IMG/VR virus record: IMGVR_UViG_3300034061_004586
Location: 1-48,617 of that record
Reading direction: 5' to 3' (one strand)
Source: a virus
DNA: 48,617 nucleotides
Shown one piece after another: positions 14,401 through 23,154 of this stretch. The notes under the pieces are model-generated. The model worked only from the letters and a program-made list of their open reading frames with translations, was not told the origin of the DNA and did not search any database. Positions within the stretch are counted from its first letter, which is position 1; every line of letters begins with the position of its first letter. Made by a program: the position numbers and the translations under genes.

Positions 14401-17400
14401 GGACGTACTGAATGGCGGCCTGACGCGCCTGCACGATGTCACGGGTCTTGAGGTAGACCGCGCGCGCCGCCCGCAGCGCCAGGTTGATGACAGCCAGCGG
14501 AATGGCCGCCGTGGATTCGTAGGCGCCTTGGGGCCGCGTGGCCTCGATCGCCTTGTTCAGCAGATTCTCGACCTTGTCGTACATCAACCGGCCGAGGTCG
14601 GGATTCAACCCCTCTGCCTGCGACAGGAATCGAGGCGCATCTGTCGCGTCCATCGTCCCGACCAAGAACGATCCCTTCTGGACCAATCCCTCTGGGAAAA
14701 ACCCTTGGATGCCGGCGTTCGACCAGACGGGTCGAAGCGTGTTGTCCGCTCGGATGCGAACCTCCACCTTGTTCCCGGCAACGGGTTTGAGTCGCAGAAG
14801 ATCGGGTCGCACCCGCTTCATTTCTCCGGCATCACTCGCCTCCCCCTTCACGAACACCTCGGTGCCCGTCTTCAACAGCGAGATCGCCTCCGCGCGCGGA
14901 ACGCTGATGTCCTTCACCTTCCGTTCAGGCGTGAAGTTGGTCGGCATCACGATGCCGGTCTTTCGCTTGCCGGTATTCGTGGTGTAGATGGTGATCTTTG
15001 GGCGAACCTCAGAGGCCCCGCGAGCGGCTTGGAATCCCTTCAGCAGGTTTCCGGTCACGATGTACCGCTGGTCGGTTGATTCCGTGGTGGTCGCCCATTC
15101 CTCTGCGGCGTTGGAAACCTCTTGGCCAAGGGAAGACGCCTCGGATGGGCCTTCCGACATGGACAGGGGCATCGATGCCCGGGAGCGCACCATGTTCCGA
15201 ACGAGAAGCAGCTGGTGATCGGATGGCCGAGTGAAGTTGCCCGGATCGTTTGATTTCAGTTTTAGCCCGATGGGCACCGCCACGTACCCAAACGAGTTCT
15301 TGAACGCCCGCCCGATCTTGCCGTAGGCCGAGATGACCGTTTGTCGGGTCTCCTCGAAGGCGTCCTTGACCATTTGGATCTGCGCCGGATTGACCTCGCG
15401 CGCCTCCATTTCGGAAACACGCTGCTGCTCAAAGGCGCGACTTTGACGCAGCCATCCTTCGGCCACGCCCTTGGTGGCCATGCGATTCTTTGAAGCCTCT
15501 TCGGTCGCGGCTTCGTAGGTCGGCGGCGCCTTGGGCGGTTTGATGGAGACACGTTCCATCGCAGACGGGCCGTCGAAAGGCGTTGTCCCTGTTCCTGGTG
15601 TGAACTCGGCCGATTCAACGGTGCGCGCTCGAAGGTCATCGACGTTGGCCTTGAGGGGGTTCTCACCAACCTCATCCAGAGCGCGAATGCGGTCGGTGTA
15701 GAGCTCAGAGATGTCGCGCCAGAGCTTGGCCGCGTAGTCATCCGGAAGGATTACGAAGTGGCCCGTTGCCCAGCGTGCATAGTCGCCATTCTGATCAACG
15801 TCCTCATCCATGTTAGGTTCTCCACTTGCCCGTAAAAAACCCATTCCCATTTCCAGCATTAGAATCGGATTTGAACGGAGCACGTCGAACACGACTTTAT
15901 CCCCGATCGAATTGAAAATGTCCGCTACCAAGCCCTCGTTTGCGGTGAGATCGGATTCCGTGTCCGCCGAGGTGTTGGCGTTCAAGGAAGCCATCTTCCG
16001 GCGTAGCAGCACCATGAATCGGTTCTCGGCCGCGAGTGAAGACGACAGCACTACGTAACGCGGCAGGCTGGTCTGACCGAAACGCATGATGCGCCCGAGC
16101 ATCTGCATGAAGTCGTTGATGTCAGGGGCGGCCTGACCAACGATCATCACGCGTCGCCTCTGGTCCTTGAAGCGGGGGTCCGTGTGGGCGCTGGTTCCAG
16201 TTGAGCCCGACTTGTTGACCAAGATGGCGTCGAGACGACCGTTGTTGAAGTCGTCCAAGATCACCCGACGATCTCGCTTATTGCGTCCAACAGAATCGGC
16301 TACGCCCTCTTTAGAGATGACGATTTCATTATTTCTACCAGTGATTTCGTCGATCGAATAGCCGGCGTCTTCAATGCGTTTTTTGATGAAATCGATGGGA
16401 GAGATGGGCATATCTCCGAAATCTCCACCTTCAATTTCGTCGCGGATGGCTTCGTACTGTTGGCGGGCATCCTCCGGAAGTTCTTCCGGCGTCAGTTTGA
16501 TCGTGCTTTTAGTGTTTGCGCCTTTGTCTCGAACAGTGATCTCAAGCAGTTTATCTAGCTGCCTTAGCAAAAGCCCTTTGTAAGAAATCTCGTAACCTTC
16601 ATTTTTGAGGTTTTCAATAGGCCCCTCCAAAGTGCTGTTTATTGCAATAAAAGGCTTTTCGTTTTCCTTCAAGACGCGAATTGCATAATCTGCAATCGCC
16701 TGAGACTTCAAAGACAAAATGTATTGCGTCGAAAGGTTGAATAGCTGGCTCCCGAAATTGACCGACGTAATACTTACGCGTCCCTCTGTTGAAGCGCGGA
16801 CCTGATTTTCCGCGTTTTGCATACCCTTTGCGACATTTGAGATTTTCCGGCTCAATTGCAGGATTTGTTTCAAAAAGTCCGTGTAGACATCTGCTAGTTC
16901 GCGCTCACGCTCCGCGTTGTCCGTTGATGTTACGAAATCAAACGGCACGCCTCCCCAGTTTTGTTCGCGTCGCACAAACTCACCGGATTCCGCGAGCATA
17001 GAGGTCAATGCCTGTTGTAGTGCCAAACCGCCGCTGTTCAGCAGGTCGGTCATTTCGGTTGGTTTCAATCCAGCCCTTTGAATCAGCGTCTTGAGCGCAT
17101 AAAGACCCAATGTGTCGGGTCGCTTGGCAAACGTGGCTGATGCGAAATACGCGCCCTTGGACGCGGGCAGCACTTGGTCAAACCGGATGTTTGTGTCGGA
17201 GTTAGCGCCAGCCGCAAGGTGGGCTTCGTCCAGAACGAAGATAGCGTTCGGTGCGATACGTGAAAGAGCCTGCCAGATTGGTCCGAATGGCTTTGCAATG
17301 CGCTTGTTTTTGCGTCTACGTGCCGCCTTATCGTTTTCCTCAAAACCTTCCAATACGTCGTCCTTTAGTTGATCGTATGTGGTAAAAAATGCGTTTGTGT

Positions 17401-20400
17401 TTTCAGGAAGCTCTCCAGTTGAATTGATTCCTTCAAGAGCCTTTTCAAAACTTTGTTTTGATTGTCTAACTTTTACCGTTTCTCCAGTAGAGGAAATGTA
17501 ATCGACTTTTTTGTTGGTGACATACGGCCGAATGCCAGTCTCCCCGATCGCCGGAAGGTCGCGGCCTGCCATGTCGGAGTAGAGCGTCGGCTTGGCGGTG
17601 ATGAACACCGGGATCAGTCCATTGAGGCGGGCATACCGCAGAACGGCCGCAACCGTGCGCCCCTTGCCCACGCCGGTCTGGTCGGAGTTGATCAGAGCGG
17701 ACCCGCGCTCGATGTTCCGGATCGCCAGTCCCGCAGCATCGATTTGCGCGGCCGACATGACCTTGAACAACTGGTCCTTGGTCATCTGCAACCGATTGGC
17801 GACGTACTCGTCGATCGGCATCTTGACCTCGGCCTCCAGTTCACGAAGGGCGCGCTCGGTGGCGTCGGCGATGTTCGACGGGCTCACCAATCCGGTCTCG
17901 GCGTTCTTGCTCTGGCTCTTGTACGGCTTGGTCCTGGCCTCTGACATGGCCTCAGGCTCTGCCTCGATCTCGGGTTCCATCGGCACCTCTGGTTCCGTGG
18001 GCACCGTGGCCTGATCGATGCCAGCGATCACCTCGTTGGCTTGTGTGCGCGTCAGGTCGTCCAACCCTTCGACGGTGTTGGCGGTTTCCTGCCAGATGGC
18101 CAGCAGGGAACGCTTGAGCTTGTCCCAGATGTCCGGCAGGTCTGCGCGAACCTGGGCGGCGAACTCGGCAAACCTCCGGATGCCAGCCTCCGCATAGAGG
18201 CCAGCCATGCGGGCGCCGATCACGATGATCTCGGGATCCACGCCCATGCCAACGCCACCGAGCTTGTCTCGCAGCTGCTTCTTCAGCGCCTCCAGTTGCG
18301 CCTGCTTTTCGGCCGAGAGCTTGGATGTCAGTCCGGGCCTTGCGGCAGGCGGCGCAACCACAGGTTCAGGCCGTCCTGCCGCCACGCCTCCAGCTGCTCC
18401 TGGTTGTTCGACTGCGGGCGCTGTTGGAGCCACTGGTCCAGCTGCCGGCGGTTCACCTGAAACAGGAGCTCGTTGTTCCGGAACACTTGGAACAACTGGT
18501 CCGGGTCCAGCAACAGGCTGTTCGGCGGGCGCACGTTCTGGCCGCTGTCCTTCAGGTAGGACTTCAGCACCCGGGCGCGCTCCTGCAACGCCTCCGGGTT
18601 GTCCTGGACCTGTTGCAGCTGGTCGGCCCACAGGAGGGAGATTTCCGACGCCAGTTGGTCCTGGGGTGACAGGGGGTTGGATTTTCGGTTGGCGAGCTTC
18701 ATTGATCAGGGTTTTGAGTTCTGCCCAGTTGGTGTAGACGCGGGGCGCGGAAATCCACGGGCGCACGAAACCGCCATCGACAGACGACGGTGTTGGGCGC
18801 TTGCCATCGATGACAACGACATCGACCGGCCATCCGGCACCCATCTTGGAATAGAGGTCTCCCTCAAGAGTGAAAAAGTCGGTGACGTTGAACCGCTTGA
18901 AAAGATCGAGGTACTCCGCGCGGTCGTAGGACTTGATGCGGCTTTCCGGGGATCCGAGCTTGTTCGATTGCGATCCCGTCTTGGATCCGAGGATCAGCAC
19001 GGCCTTCCCATCGGGAGCCATGGCTTCGAGCGTGTTGAGAGCGATCGCAAGATCGATGCTCGAGCTCTGAGGCTTCCCGAGGGTGCTGCGGAAAAGCTGG
19101 AAGGTCTCCTTCTGCCCCTCGATGAATCGCGCGCCGAATGGCGGGTTGATGATCACCCGATCGGGTTGCAATGCGTCGAGTGAATCGAAGAACTCTTGGC
19201 TGACGGCATCCAGGCCGGTCGCAGGCTTCCCGATGAACCGCTCCAACCGCGCGCGCCGGTTCGGATCGAGCTCGTTGGCGACGATCTCCTGACGCGCCGG
19301 GTCCGAAGTCACCAAGAGCATCCCATTGCCAGCGGTGGTCTCCGCAACGCGCTTGCCGCCCGCAACATCCGCCAACACGCCGGCGAGGTAGGCCAACGGC
19401 GGAGGCGTGGAATACGCCTGGGCGGTCTTGCTCACGGCCGTGCGGGTGCCCAGCTGCGGCTGCTGCTCGTACCGCTGGGCGAGCTTGTCGTATGTCTCGT
19501 TCGGATCGATGCCAGCCTCCCGGTCCTGCCGGACGATGTCGGCGGTCTCCTGAACGATCTGGGACTCGAGCTCCTCCTCGGCGGCTTTCTTGGCCGGCTC
19601 GATTGGCTTCTGGGGCGGAACGGGGGTCGGCTCGGCAGGCGGAAGCGGCGCCGCTGGAGTCTCGGCAGGGGGCGGCGTGACCACCTCCGGGGTGATTTCC
19701 TCCGGCGGCCGGATCAACTCTTCCGGGACGACCGGCGCTTCGGCTTCGGGCCCGACTCCTTCGGGAGGCCGCCCTCCTTCAGCAATTTCTGGCAGTCCCA
19801 CTTGGACTTCGGGTTGCGGTTCTTCTCCGCGAAGCACGCCCGCATCTGGGCCTTGTTCTTGAATGGCACTGGGTGTTGGGGTTGGGGGTTCCGGTTGGGG
19901 TTCAGGCTCCGCAGGCGGCGCAATCGCCTCCTCGACAGCGGTCGGGATCGTTGGTTCGGGTTGGATCCGAATGGGGCCAGACGGCGGACCTCCGGCGTTG
20001 ATGCCTCCGAGTTCCTCGGTGATGTCCGGCGTGAGCGCATCCTCGATGCCGGCGACCGTGGCGGCGGAGTTGGGCAGAGGCGTGTTCGGGTCCGCTCCGA
20101 TCGCGGCGCGGGCAGCCGCATTGCGTTCCCTGAAATCTTGAAGCTGACGCAGTCGCTGACCGCGCATGGCCCTTCCGGCCCCGCCAGTCACCAGCCCAAC
20201 CAAACCGCCAACAGCGCCTCCGATCTTGGCGGACTCGATCAATCCTTCACCAATCTTCTGCTCAGGGTTGTAGACCTGCTTGGCGACCAAATTGCCAAGC
20301 GCCTGCTCCGATGCTTCCTGGGCGGCTTCCTCGAGGCCGGTCTGAACAGCCTCACGAATGACACGCTTGCCTGCTTGGCCAGCGAATGCACGGCCGATTG

Positions 20401-21088
20401 CCGGGACGGCGCCAAGCGCCCTTTCCGTAATTGCGCCGACTGGGGCCGTCAGCAACGCCGCTTGGTACTGCTTTACCGGCTTCTCGGCGCGGAGACGGTC
20501 GGCCTCGCCCATGTCACCCTTGGCCAAGGCATCGGCAATTCGCACGTCATACAGGCTGCCTGCACGCTGCGCTGCATCCTCACCCGCGCTGAGTCCGTAG
20601 GCCAGCTGGCCCGCCACAGGGATAGCCGAAACCGGAAGTGATCCGACGCCGCTGGCAACCTGAGTCAGGAAATCCTCCTGCCGCAACGGACTGACCGGAA
20701 ACGCCTCCTCCGCTCCGCGCTGGAGCGCCTGGCCGATCTGGAACGTCGGACCGGCTTCGATCTCAGCCGCACGAGCTTGCAGAACCTCCGGGGGGACCTC
20801 TTGGGTACGCTTCTGCCAATCGGCCAAACGACGCTCGTATGCCGCCATTGCGGCAGGATTTTCCGCCTGCGCAGCAGAGAGGAGCGGAGGTGGTTCCTCG
20901 AGCCCAAGACGCGCCAAGCCCATCATGGCGCCGCCAACCATTCGGCCGCCCTCGCGCATCAAAGCGGATCCGGCCGCAGGCAATGCACCCTGCCGAAGGG
21001 TCTGTGCGAACTCCAGCAACTGGTTTTCACCGATCCGGTCATCAACCTCGACCAGACCAACCCCTTCGATGTCAACGATGCGTGGCAT
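11447..21088 (-). CDS. Giant polyvalent ejection protein with methyltransferase and SF2 helicase domains
   Basis: 3,213 residues from ATG 21088, one fifth of the genome. Residues about 1-330 are Ala/Gly-rich with amphipathic helices, like internal virion proteins. A Pro/Glu linker follows. About 540-790 is an N6-adenine methyltransferase (TAGNGM near 583, INPPFG near 647). After a second linker, about 1090-1760 is a strawberry-notch-type SF2 helicase: GVGKGR near 1139, DEAH near 1287, QMLGRIMRFGQ near 1667, and a later YIVTGNLLKGF motif. From about 1900 on it is helical virion-type sequence with one hydrophobic span near 2900. It is likely ejected with the DNA to methylate or remodel it on entry, as proposed for DarB-like polyvalent proteins. 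Domains are seen; ejection is inferred. Confidence 0.8.
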   Translation of the reverse strand: MPRIVDIEGVGLVEVDDRIGENQLLEFAQTLRQGALPAAGSALMREGGRMVGGAMMGLARLGLEEPPPLLSAAQAENPAAMAAYERRLADWQKRTQEVPPEVLQARAAEIEAGPTFQIGQALQRGAEEAFPVSPLRQEDFLTQVASGVGSLPVSAIPVAGQLAYGLSAGEDAAQRAGSLYDVRIADALAKGDMGEADRLRAEKPVKQYQAALLTAPVGAITERALGAVPAIGRAFAGQAGKRVIREAVQTGLEEAAQEASEQALGNLVAKQVYNPEQKIGEGLIESAKIGGAVGGLVGLVTGGAGRAMRGQRLRQLQDFRERNAAARAAIGADPNTPLPNSAATVAGIEDALTPDITEELGGINAGGPPSGPIRIQPEPTIPTAVEEAIAPPAEPEPQPEPPTPTPSAIQEQGPDAGVLRGEEPQPEVQVGLPEIAEGGRPPEGVGPEAEAPVVPEELIRPPEEITPEVVTPPPAETPAAPLPPAEPTPVPPQKPIEPAKKAAEEELESQIVQETADIVRQDREAGIDPNETYDKLAQRYEQQPQLGTRTAVSKTAQAYSTPPPLAYLAGVLADVAGGKRVAETTAGNGMLLVTSDPARQEIVANELDPNRRARLERFIGKPATGLDAVSQEFFDSLDALQPDRVIINPPFGARFIEGQKETFQLFRSTLGKPQSSSIDLAIALNTLEAMAPDGKAVLILGSKTGSQSNKLGSPESRIKSYDRAEYLDLFKRFNVTDFFTLEGDLYSKMGAGWPVDVVVIDGKRPTPSSVDGGFVRPWISAPRVYTNWAELKTLINEARQPKIQPPVTPGPTGVGNLPPVGRPAATGPGQPGGVAGARPGAEVLPEGQRPERAPAEQPVAGPGPVVPSVPEQRAPVSGEPPAAGPVAPTAPAVEQPGAAGGVAAGRPEPVVAPPAARPGLTSKLSAEKQAQLEALKKQLRDKLGGVGMGVDPEIIVIGARMAGLYAEAGIRRFAEFAAQVRADLPDIWDKLKRSLLAIWQETANTVEGLDDLTRTQANEVIAGIDQATVPTEPEVPMEPEIEAEPEAMSEARTKPYKSQSKNAETGLVSPSNIADATERALRELEAEVKMPIDEYVANRLQMTKDQLFKVMSAAQIDAAGLAIRNIERGSALINSDQTGVGKGRTVAAVLRYARLNGLIPVFITAKPTLYSDMAGRDLPAIGETGIRPYVTNKKVDYISSTGETVKVRQSKQSFEKALEGINSTGELPENTNAFFTTYDQLKDDVLEGFEENDKAARRRKNKRIAKPFGPIWQALSRIAPNAIFVLDEAHLAAGANSDTNIRFDQVLPASKGAYFASATFAKRPDTLGLYALKTLIQRAGLKPTEMTDLLNSGGLALQQALTSMLAESGEFVRREQNWGGVPFDFVTSTDNAERERELADVYTDFLKQILQLSRKISNVAKGMQNAENQVRASTEGRVSITSVNFGSQLFNLSTQYILSLKSQAIADYAIRVLKENEKPFIAINSTLEGPIENLKNEGYEISYKGLLLRQLDKLLEITVRDKGANTKSTIKLTPEELPEDARQQYEAIRDEIEGGDFGDMPISPIDFIKKRIEDAGYSIDEITGRNNEIVISKEGVADSVGRNKRDRRVILDDFNNGRLDAILVNKSGSTGTSAHTDPRFKDQRRRVMIVGQAAPDINDFMQMLGRIMRFGQTSLPRYVVLSSSLAAENRFMVLLRRKMASLNANTSADTESDLTANEGLVADIFNSIGDKVVFDVLRSNPILMLEMGMGFLRASGEPNMDEDVDQNGDYARWATGHFVILPDDYAAKLWRDISELYTDRIRALDEVGENPLKANVDDLRARTVESAEFTPGTGTTPFDGPSAMERVSIKPPKAPPTYEAATEEASKNRMATKGVAEGWLRQSRAFEQQRVSEMEAREVNPAQIQMVKDAFEETRQTVISAYGKIGRAFKNSFGYVAVPIGLKLKSNDPGNFTRPSDHQLLLVRNMVRSRASMPLSMSEGPSEASSLGQEVSNAAEEWATTTESTDQRYIVTGNLLKGFQAARGASEVRPKITIYTTNTGKRKTGIVMPTNFTPERKVKDISVPRAEAISLLKTGTEVFVKGEASDAGEMKRVRPDLLRLKPVAGNKVEVRIRADNTLRPVWSNAGIQGFFPEGLVQKGSFLVGTMDATDAPRFLSQAEGLNPDLGRLMYDKVENLLNKAIEATRPQGAYESTAAIPLAVINLALRAARAVYLKTRDIVQARQAAIQYVRENAPSDTDFAAAEVEIGKLVEGAFETPGVGAFEEREIQPPRAAAGARRRPSAGFFQGRIVRETNAERESAARDWVDQFEDNLEEAFTAATSANRSAQFGITPAIQQTILGELLERTNVRLQGAFRNPIDQARWVRLLRNIGEVAAQAGAQDFGQSGQARRRMIDKIAYLTPTLSYYNLINERQKELPFPEVTSDQIRRWLLDASKRAIANLRATLSIADNVVSRELKQARAELGISWQEIMTSSLEKQGNYKRILLDMIREHPILKTLSGAGQIELANLLGNAFEKERNKIVREEFRKQVRLPEVKEKTRKQIYDSIPEIIKWANLGLLTNPEAADEAFRNAIAPKFGVAQFNGATAEKIAAMAQLAQKTTGVARNKIIQDMYQLMQREGGIRARNIIMDYWYGSVLSGLTTQVEQGTGIINSAINAGLASVQSPKAAPYIASAWLDGLRRSAKDLPGIVSKGEFFRSINFDPERPTSTLEVLKDSDNAALQVISNLRFVSRFMDAMDHIAVTSNYEAMKAWIIAREGNQELIQKYLIPDAADIKLARDKASAEGTPAKRMNERVREILGERIPSEILIDAKELARQAAFKQDPTGVVGLFYQWLNQAEKKYPGLKMATGLAFLRFAANATNSGIDYTPWGFTRYYLSNSSRINKPFGYEISGNERKLLLMKASVGTALMALAGVTFLGDDDKDGERNIDITGSFRSLDPDKKRQLLAQGRQPYSIRIGDNFISYRQMPFAMGLAAIGELRDRQLYNPAEWNRDAILGKFKDAAQAGMFVLTDAPAISAFTELVGMANAYKYDADDLVNKSLARWAGRLAGSFIPNILKQVDTYFDPQYYQAKIGSEYFLQQVPMLRRDVGPGPAVNVLGEPIEMMKHPFSRWIKTRRDDPAWTTLATLSERGVFLPTPSAAAKIKSNGQRRPMTPDEFYRYQREVGQEYRKYVLQKGELLVGATPKQAIEIITRDTERIRTRVREKIDRSIP

Positions 21089-21091
21089 AGG

Positions 21092-21952
21092 TTACTTGAG
21101 TGGCGTGAAGGTTGCACCAAGCGGCGCATTCGGGTCGAAGGTAATCCGTCCGACCGGGACGGCATTGGTTGCACGCGCCTTTGAAAGACGTTCGGCAATC
21201 TGCTCGGCCGTCAGTTTGATGTCCATCGGTCCCTCTGGAGTTTCGATGGTGATCTTGCCTGGGTAATCTGTCTTGGCAGGCGTCGCAGCCTTGGGCTTTC
21301 GCATTATCACGTTGCGCCCAGCCACGCGGCCCGCCGTCATGCCCTCTGGAGGCTCAACACGTTGCGCTGGAGCGCCAGGTGCGGCGCCCGACATGATGTC
21401 GAAAATCGTCGCTGGTCCTTGGCCGGTGATGGCCGATTCAAGATCCGCAGGAATCTCCGCAGACGATCCGGAAGGAAAGATTCCCTGTGACGCCAAAATC
21501 CGATCAAACTGCTGCTGATCTTTGGTCCTCTGGACGATTCCTTCAGCGCGACCACGATTGTAGCGCGGCGATTTTCGATCCTCCTCGGTCAACGTGAGAC
21601 CAGGGATTGATGCACCAATGGTTTCCGCGAATCCAGCCGTCTCCAGCAGCTGCTCTCGATCGCCCGCCTCTTTCATCTTTTTTGCCGACTCAATGAAGTT
21701 GATTGAGCCGTCCGGATTGTAGGTCAGGTTTTCTCCGAACTTGATGGCCAAGGCATCCTCGCGGCCTTGCGCTGCGATTCGCGCGGCATCGGCCCGCTGT
21801 TGTACCAAGTCCTGATAATACCTCTCCCTGATCGCCGCCTCTTCCCGGCGCTGCGCCAAGGCGTCTTCGCGCTCCTGCCGGCGCTGCGCCAGCTGCACGC
21901 CCTGAAGGTACGACTGCCCGATGTTTTCGAGTCCTGAGAATGGGTTGGCCAT
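21092..21952 (-). CDS. Coiled-coil virion/ejection protein
   Basis: 286 residues from ATG 21952. The N-terminal 80 residues form a strongly charged coiled coil (LAQRRQEREDALAQRREEAA), the middle is Gly/Pro-rich, and the C-terminus is a short basic region with a TIETPEGPMDIKL beta segment. It lies 4 bp from the giant gene and 7 bp from another virion gene. Position and composition suggest an internal virion or ejection protein. No family is named. Confidence 0.6.
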   Translation of the reverse strand: MANPFSGLENIGQSYLQGVQLAQRRQEREDALAQRREEAAIRERYYQDLVQQRADAARIAAQGREDALAIKFGENLTYNPDGSINFIESAKKMKEAGDREQLLETAGFAETIGASIPGLTLTEEDRKSPRYNRGRAEGIVQRTKDQQQFDRILASQGIFPSGSSAEIPADLESAITGQGPATIFDIMSGAAPGAPAQRVEPPEGMTAGRVAGRNVIMRKPKAATPAKTDYPGKITIETPEGPMDIKLTAEQIAERLSKARATNAVPVGRITFDPNAPLGATFTPLK

Positions 21953-21958
21953 GGTATT

Positions 21959-22711
21959 TCAGAGTAGACCGGCACGACCGTAGCCGACCGGCATTCCAGT
22001 TTGATAATTCCAGTCTCCGCCGCCGCCGGCACGGGTTTGCGCTCCAAGTTGAGCGAAGCCAAGGTTGGTCAAACCGGATCCGAGCGACCCAAGACCTTGA
22101 CCAACAACACCACCGGCACTCGGCATCGAGGCAACGCCGGCCAAGGCGTTCATTCTGGAGATACGTTCCGATTCACGGAGGCGAGCAATGTCGGCAGGTG
22201 TGAACTCGTAGTTTACAACTGGCGCCAGCGGCGTTGTGCCGAGGATGTTAGCGAACTGCTGTCCTCCTGCCTGCTGCAATGCCAGAGACGTGCGTCCGAT
22301 GTCGCGGGCCGTGAGATTGCGTGCAGCTTGGCTGCCGGCAAACCCGCCTGCCACAGACCGGCCGGCCGCCTGCCGTTGGACTTGGGCCAAGACGTCCGGG
22401 GGTAGCTCGCCACGGAGAAGCGCCAACGCATTCTCAGAACGTTTGGCTTGGGCCTCTTGGTAACCCGGCACCTGGATGCCGAGGGATTCCAGAAGCTGGG
22501 CGCGGGCAAATGCGTTCCGCTGGGCTTCGAGCTCCCGCGTTCGTGGTGTCAGCTGCTCGGATTCTCCGATGATGGCAGGAATGTCGAGGCCCGGAGTCTC
22601 AGCTGCGCTCCTGGCCTGCTTGCGTGCCGAGCTAGCAGATGAAGCCTGAAGGCCCATTCCGACACCTGCCGTGACAACCCCGGCTCCGATTGCTGTGGCT
22701 ACGAATGACAT
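21959..22711 (-). CDS. Probable internal virion (ejection) protein
   Basis: 250 residues from ATG 22711. The N-terminus (SFVATAIGAGVVTAGVGMGL) is a Gly/Ala/Val hydrophobic helix with small residues, typical of ejection proteins that insert in the host envelope. An Ala/Gln/Arg-rich helical middle and a Gly-rich C-terminus (AGGGGDWNYQTGMPVGYGRA) follow. It overlaps the cupin-like gene by 13 bp and precedes two more presumed ejection proteins. Membrane insertion is inferred. Confidence 0.65.
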   Translation of the reverse strand: MSFVATAIGAGVVTAGVGMGLQASSASSARKQARSAAETPGLDIPAIIGESEQLTPRTRELEAQRNAFARAQLLESLGIQVPGYQEAQAKRSENALALLRGELPPDVLAQVQRQAAGRSVAGGFAGSQAARNLTARDIGRTSLALQQAGGQQFANILGTTPLAPVVNYEFTPADIARLRESERISRMNALAGVASMPSAGGVVGQGLGSLGSGLTNLGFAQLGAQTRAGGGGDWNYQTGMPVGYGRAGLL

Positions 22712-23154
22712 GGTAAGTATTGGTTCTGCCTCATGTACGTGAGGTCGTTCAAAAGCTCTTCTGGGTCCCGCTTGTTATCGAGGTTCAGGTGGACCGTGGT
22801 CCAAACAGTGTCCTCATGGATCAGCAGGAGGCGGCGCGTCCCGGGCTTTGTGATGCCGGAGTAGGGCGCCGTGTAGGTCACGCATCCCTCGTTCTCGCTG
22901 ACCACGGTGACCTTGCCCTTCGTTATGAAGAACGGGTTGTCGAACTTGTGGATGCGGCTGGTGATGACCGACCCGGCTGGCATGAAGATTTCCCGCACGT
23001 ACATTCCATCCGGAAAGGTGTGCGTCAGCGGGCACTCCTGCGGCGGCAGGTTGGCAACGAATGCCTCCCACCGATCCAGCCGATCGTCGAACGACACCGT
23101 CTCGTCGGCCAGGAAGTCCAGCCACGTCACAGGTTGTGGAGGGGCGACTTCCAT
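22699..23154 (-). CDS. Cupin-fold virion-locus protein
   Basis: 151 residues from ATG 23154. The central part (REIFMPAGSVITSRIHKFDN, then PFFITKGKVTVVSENEG) has the beta-strand and Gly spacing of a cupin barrel, ending with a C-terminal helix. One His is present in the first motif but the full metal-binding set is not evident. Related small cupin-like genes occur among phage tail genes; the role may be structural. It overlaps the upstream gene by ATG/stop sharing. Confidence 0.6.
   Translation of the reverse strand: MEVAPPQPVTWLDFLADETVSFDDRLDRWEAFVANLPPQECPLTHTFPDGMYVREIFMPAGSVITSRIHKFDNPFFITKGKVTVVSENEGCVTYTAPYSGITKPGTRRLLLIHEDTVWTTVHLNLDNKRDPEELLNDLTYMRQNQYLPCHS

Noticed and set aside
18328-18702. 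Minus-strand frame rich in Gln inside the giant gene
   Set aside because: Lies over the Pro/Gly linker of the giant protein in another frame with no ribosome site; linker repeats make it look protein-like.
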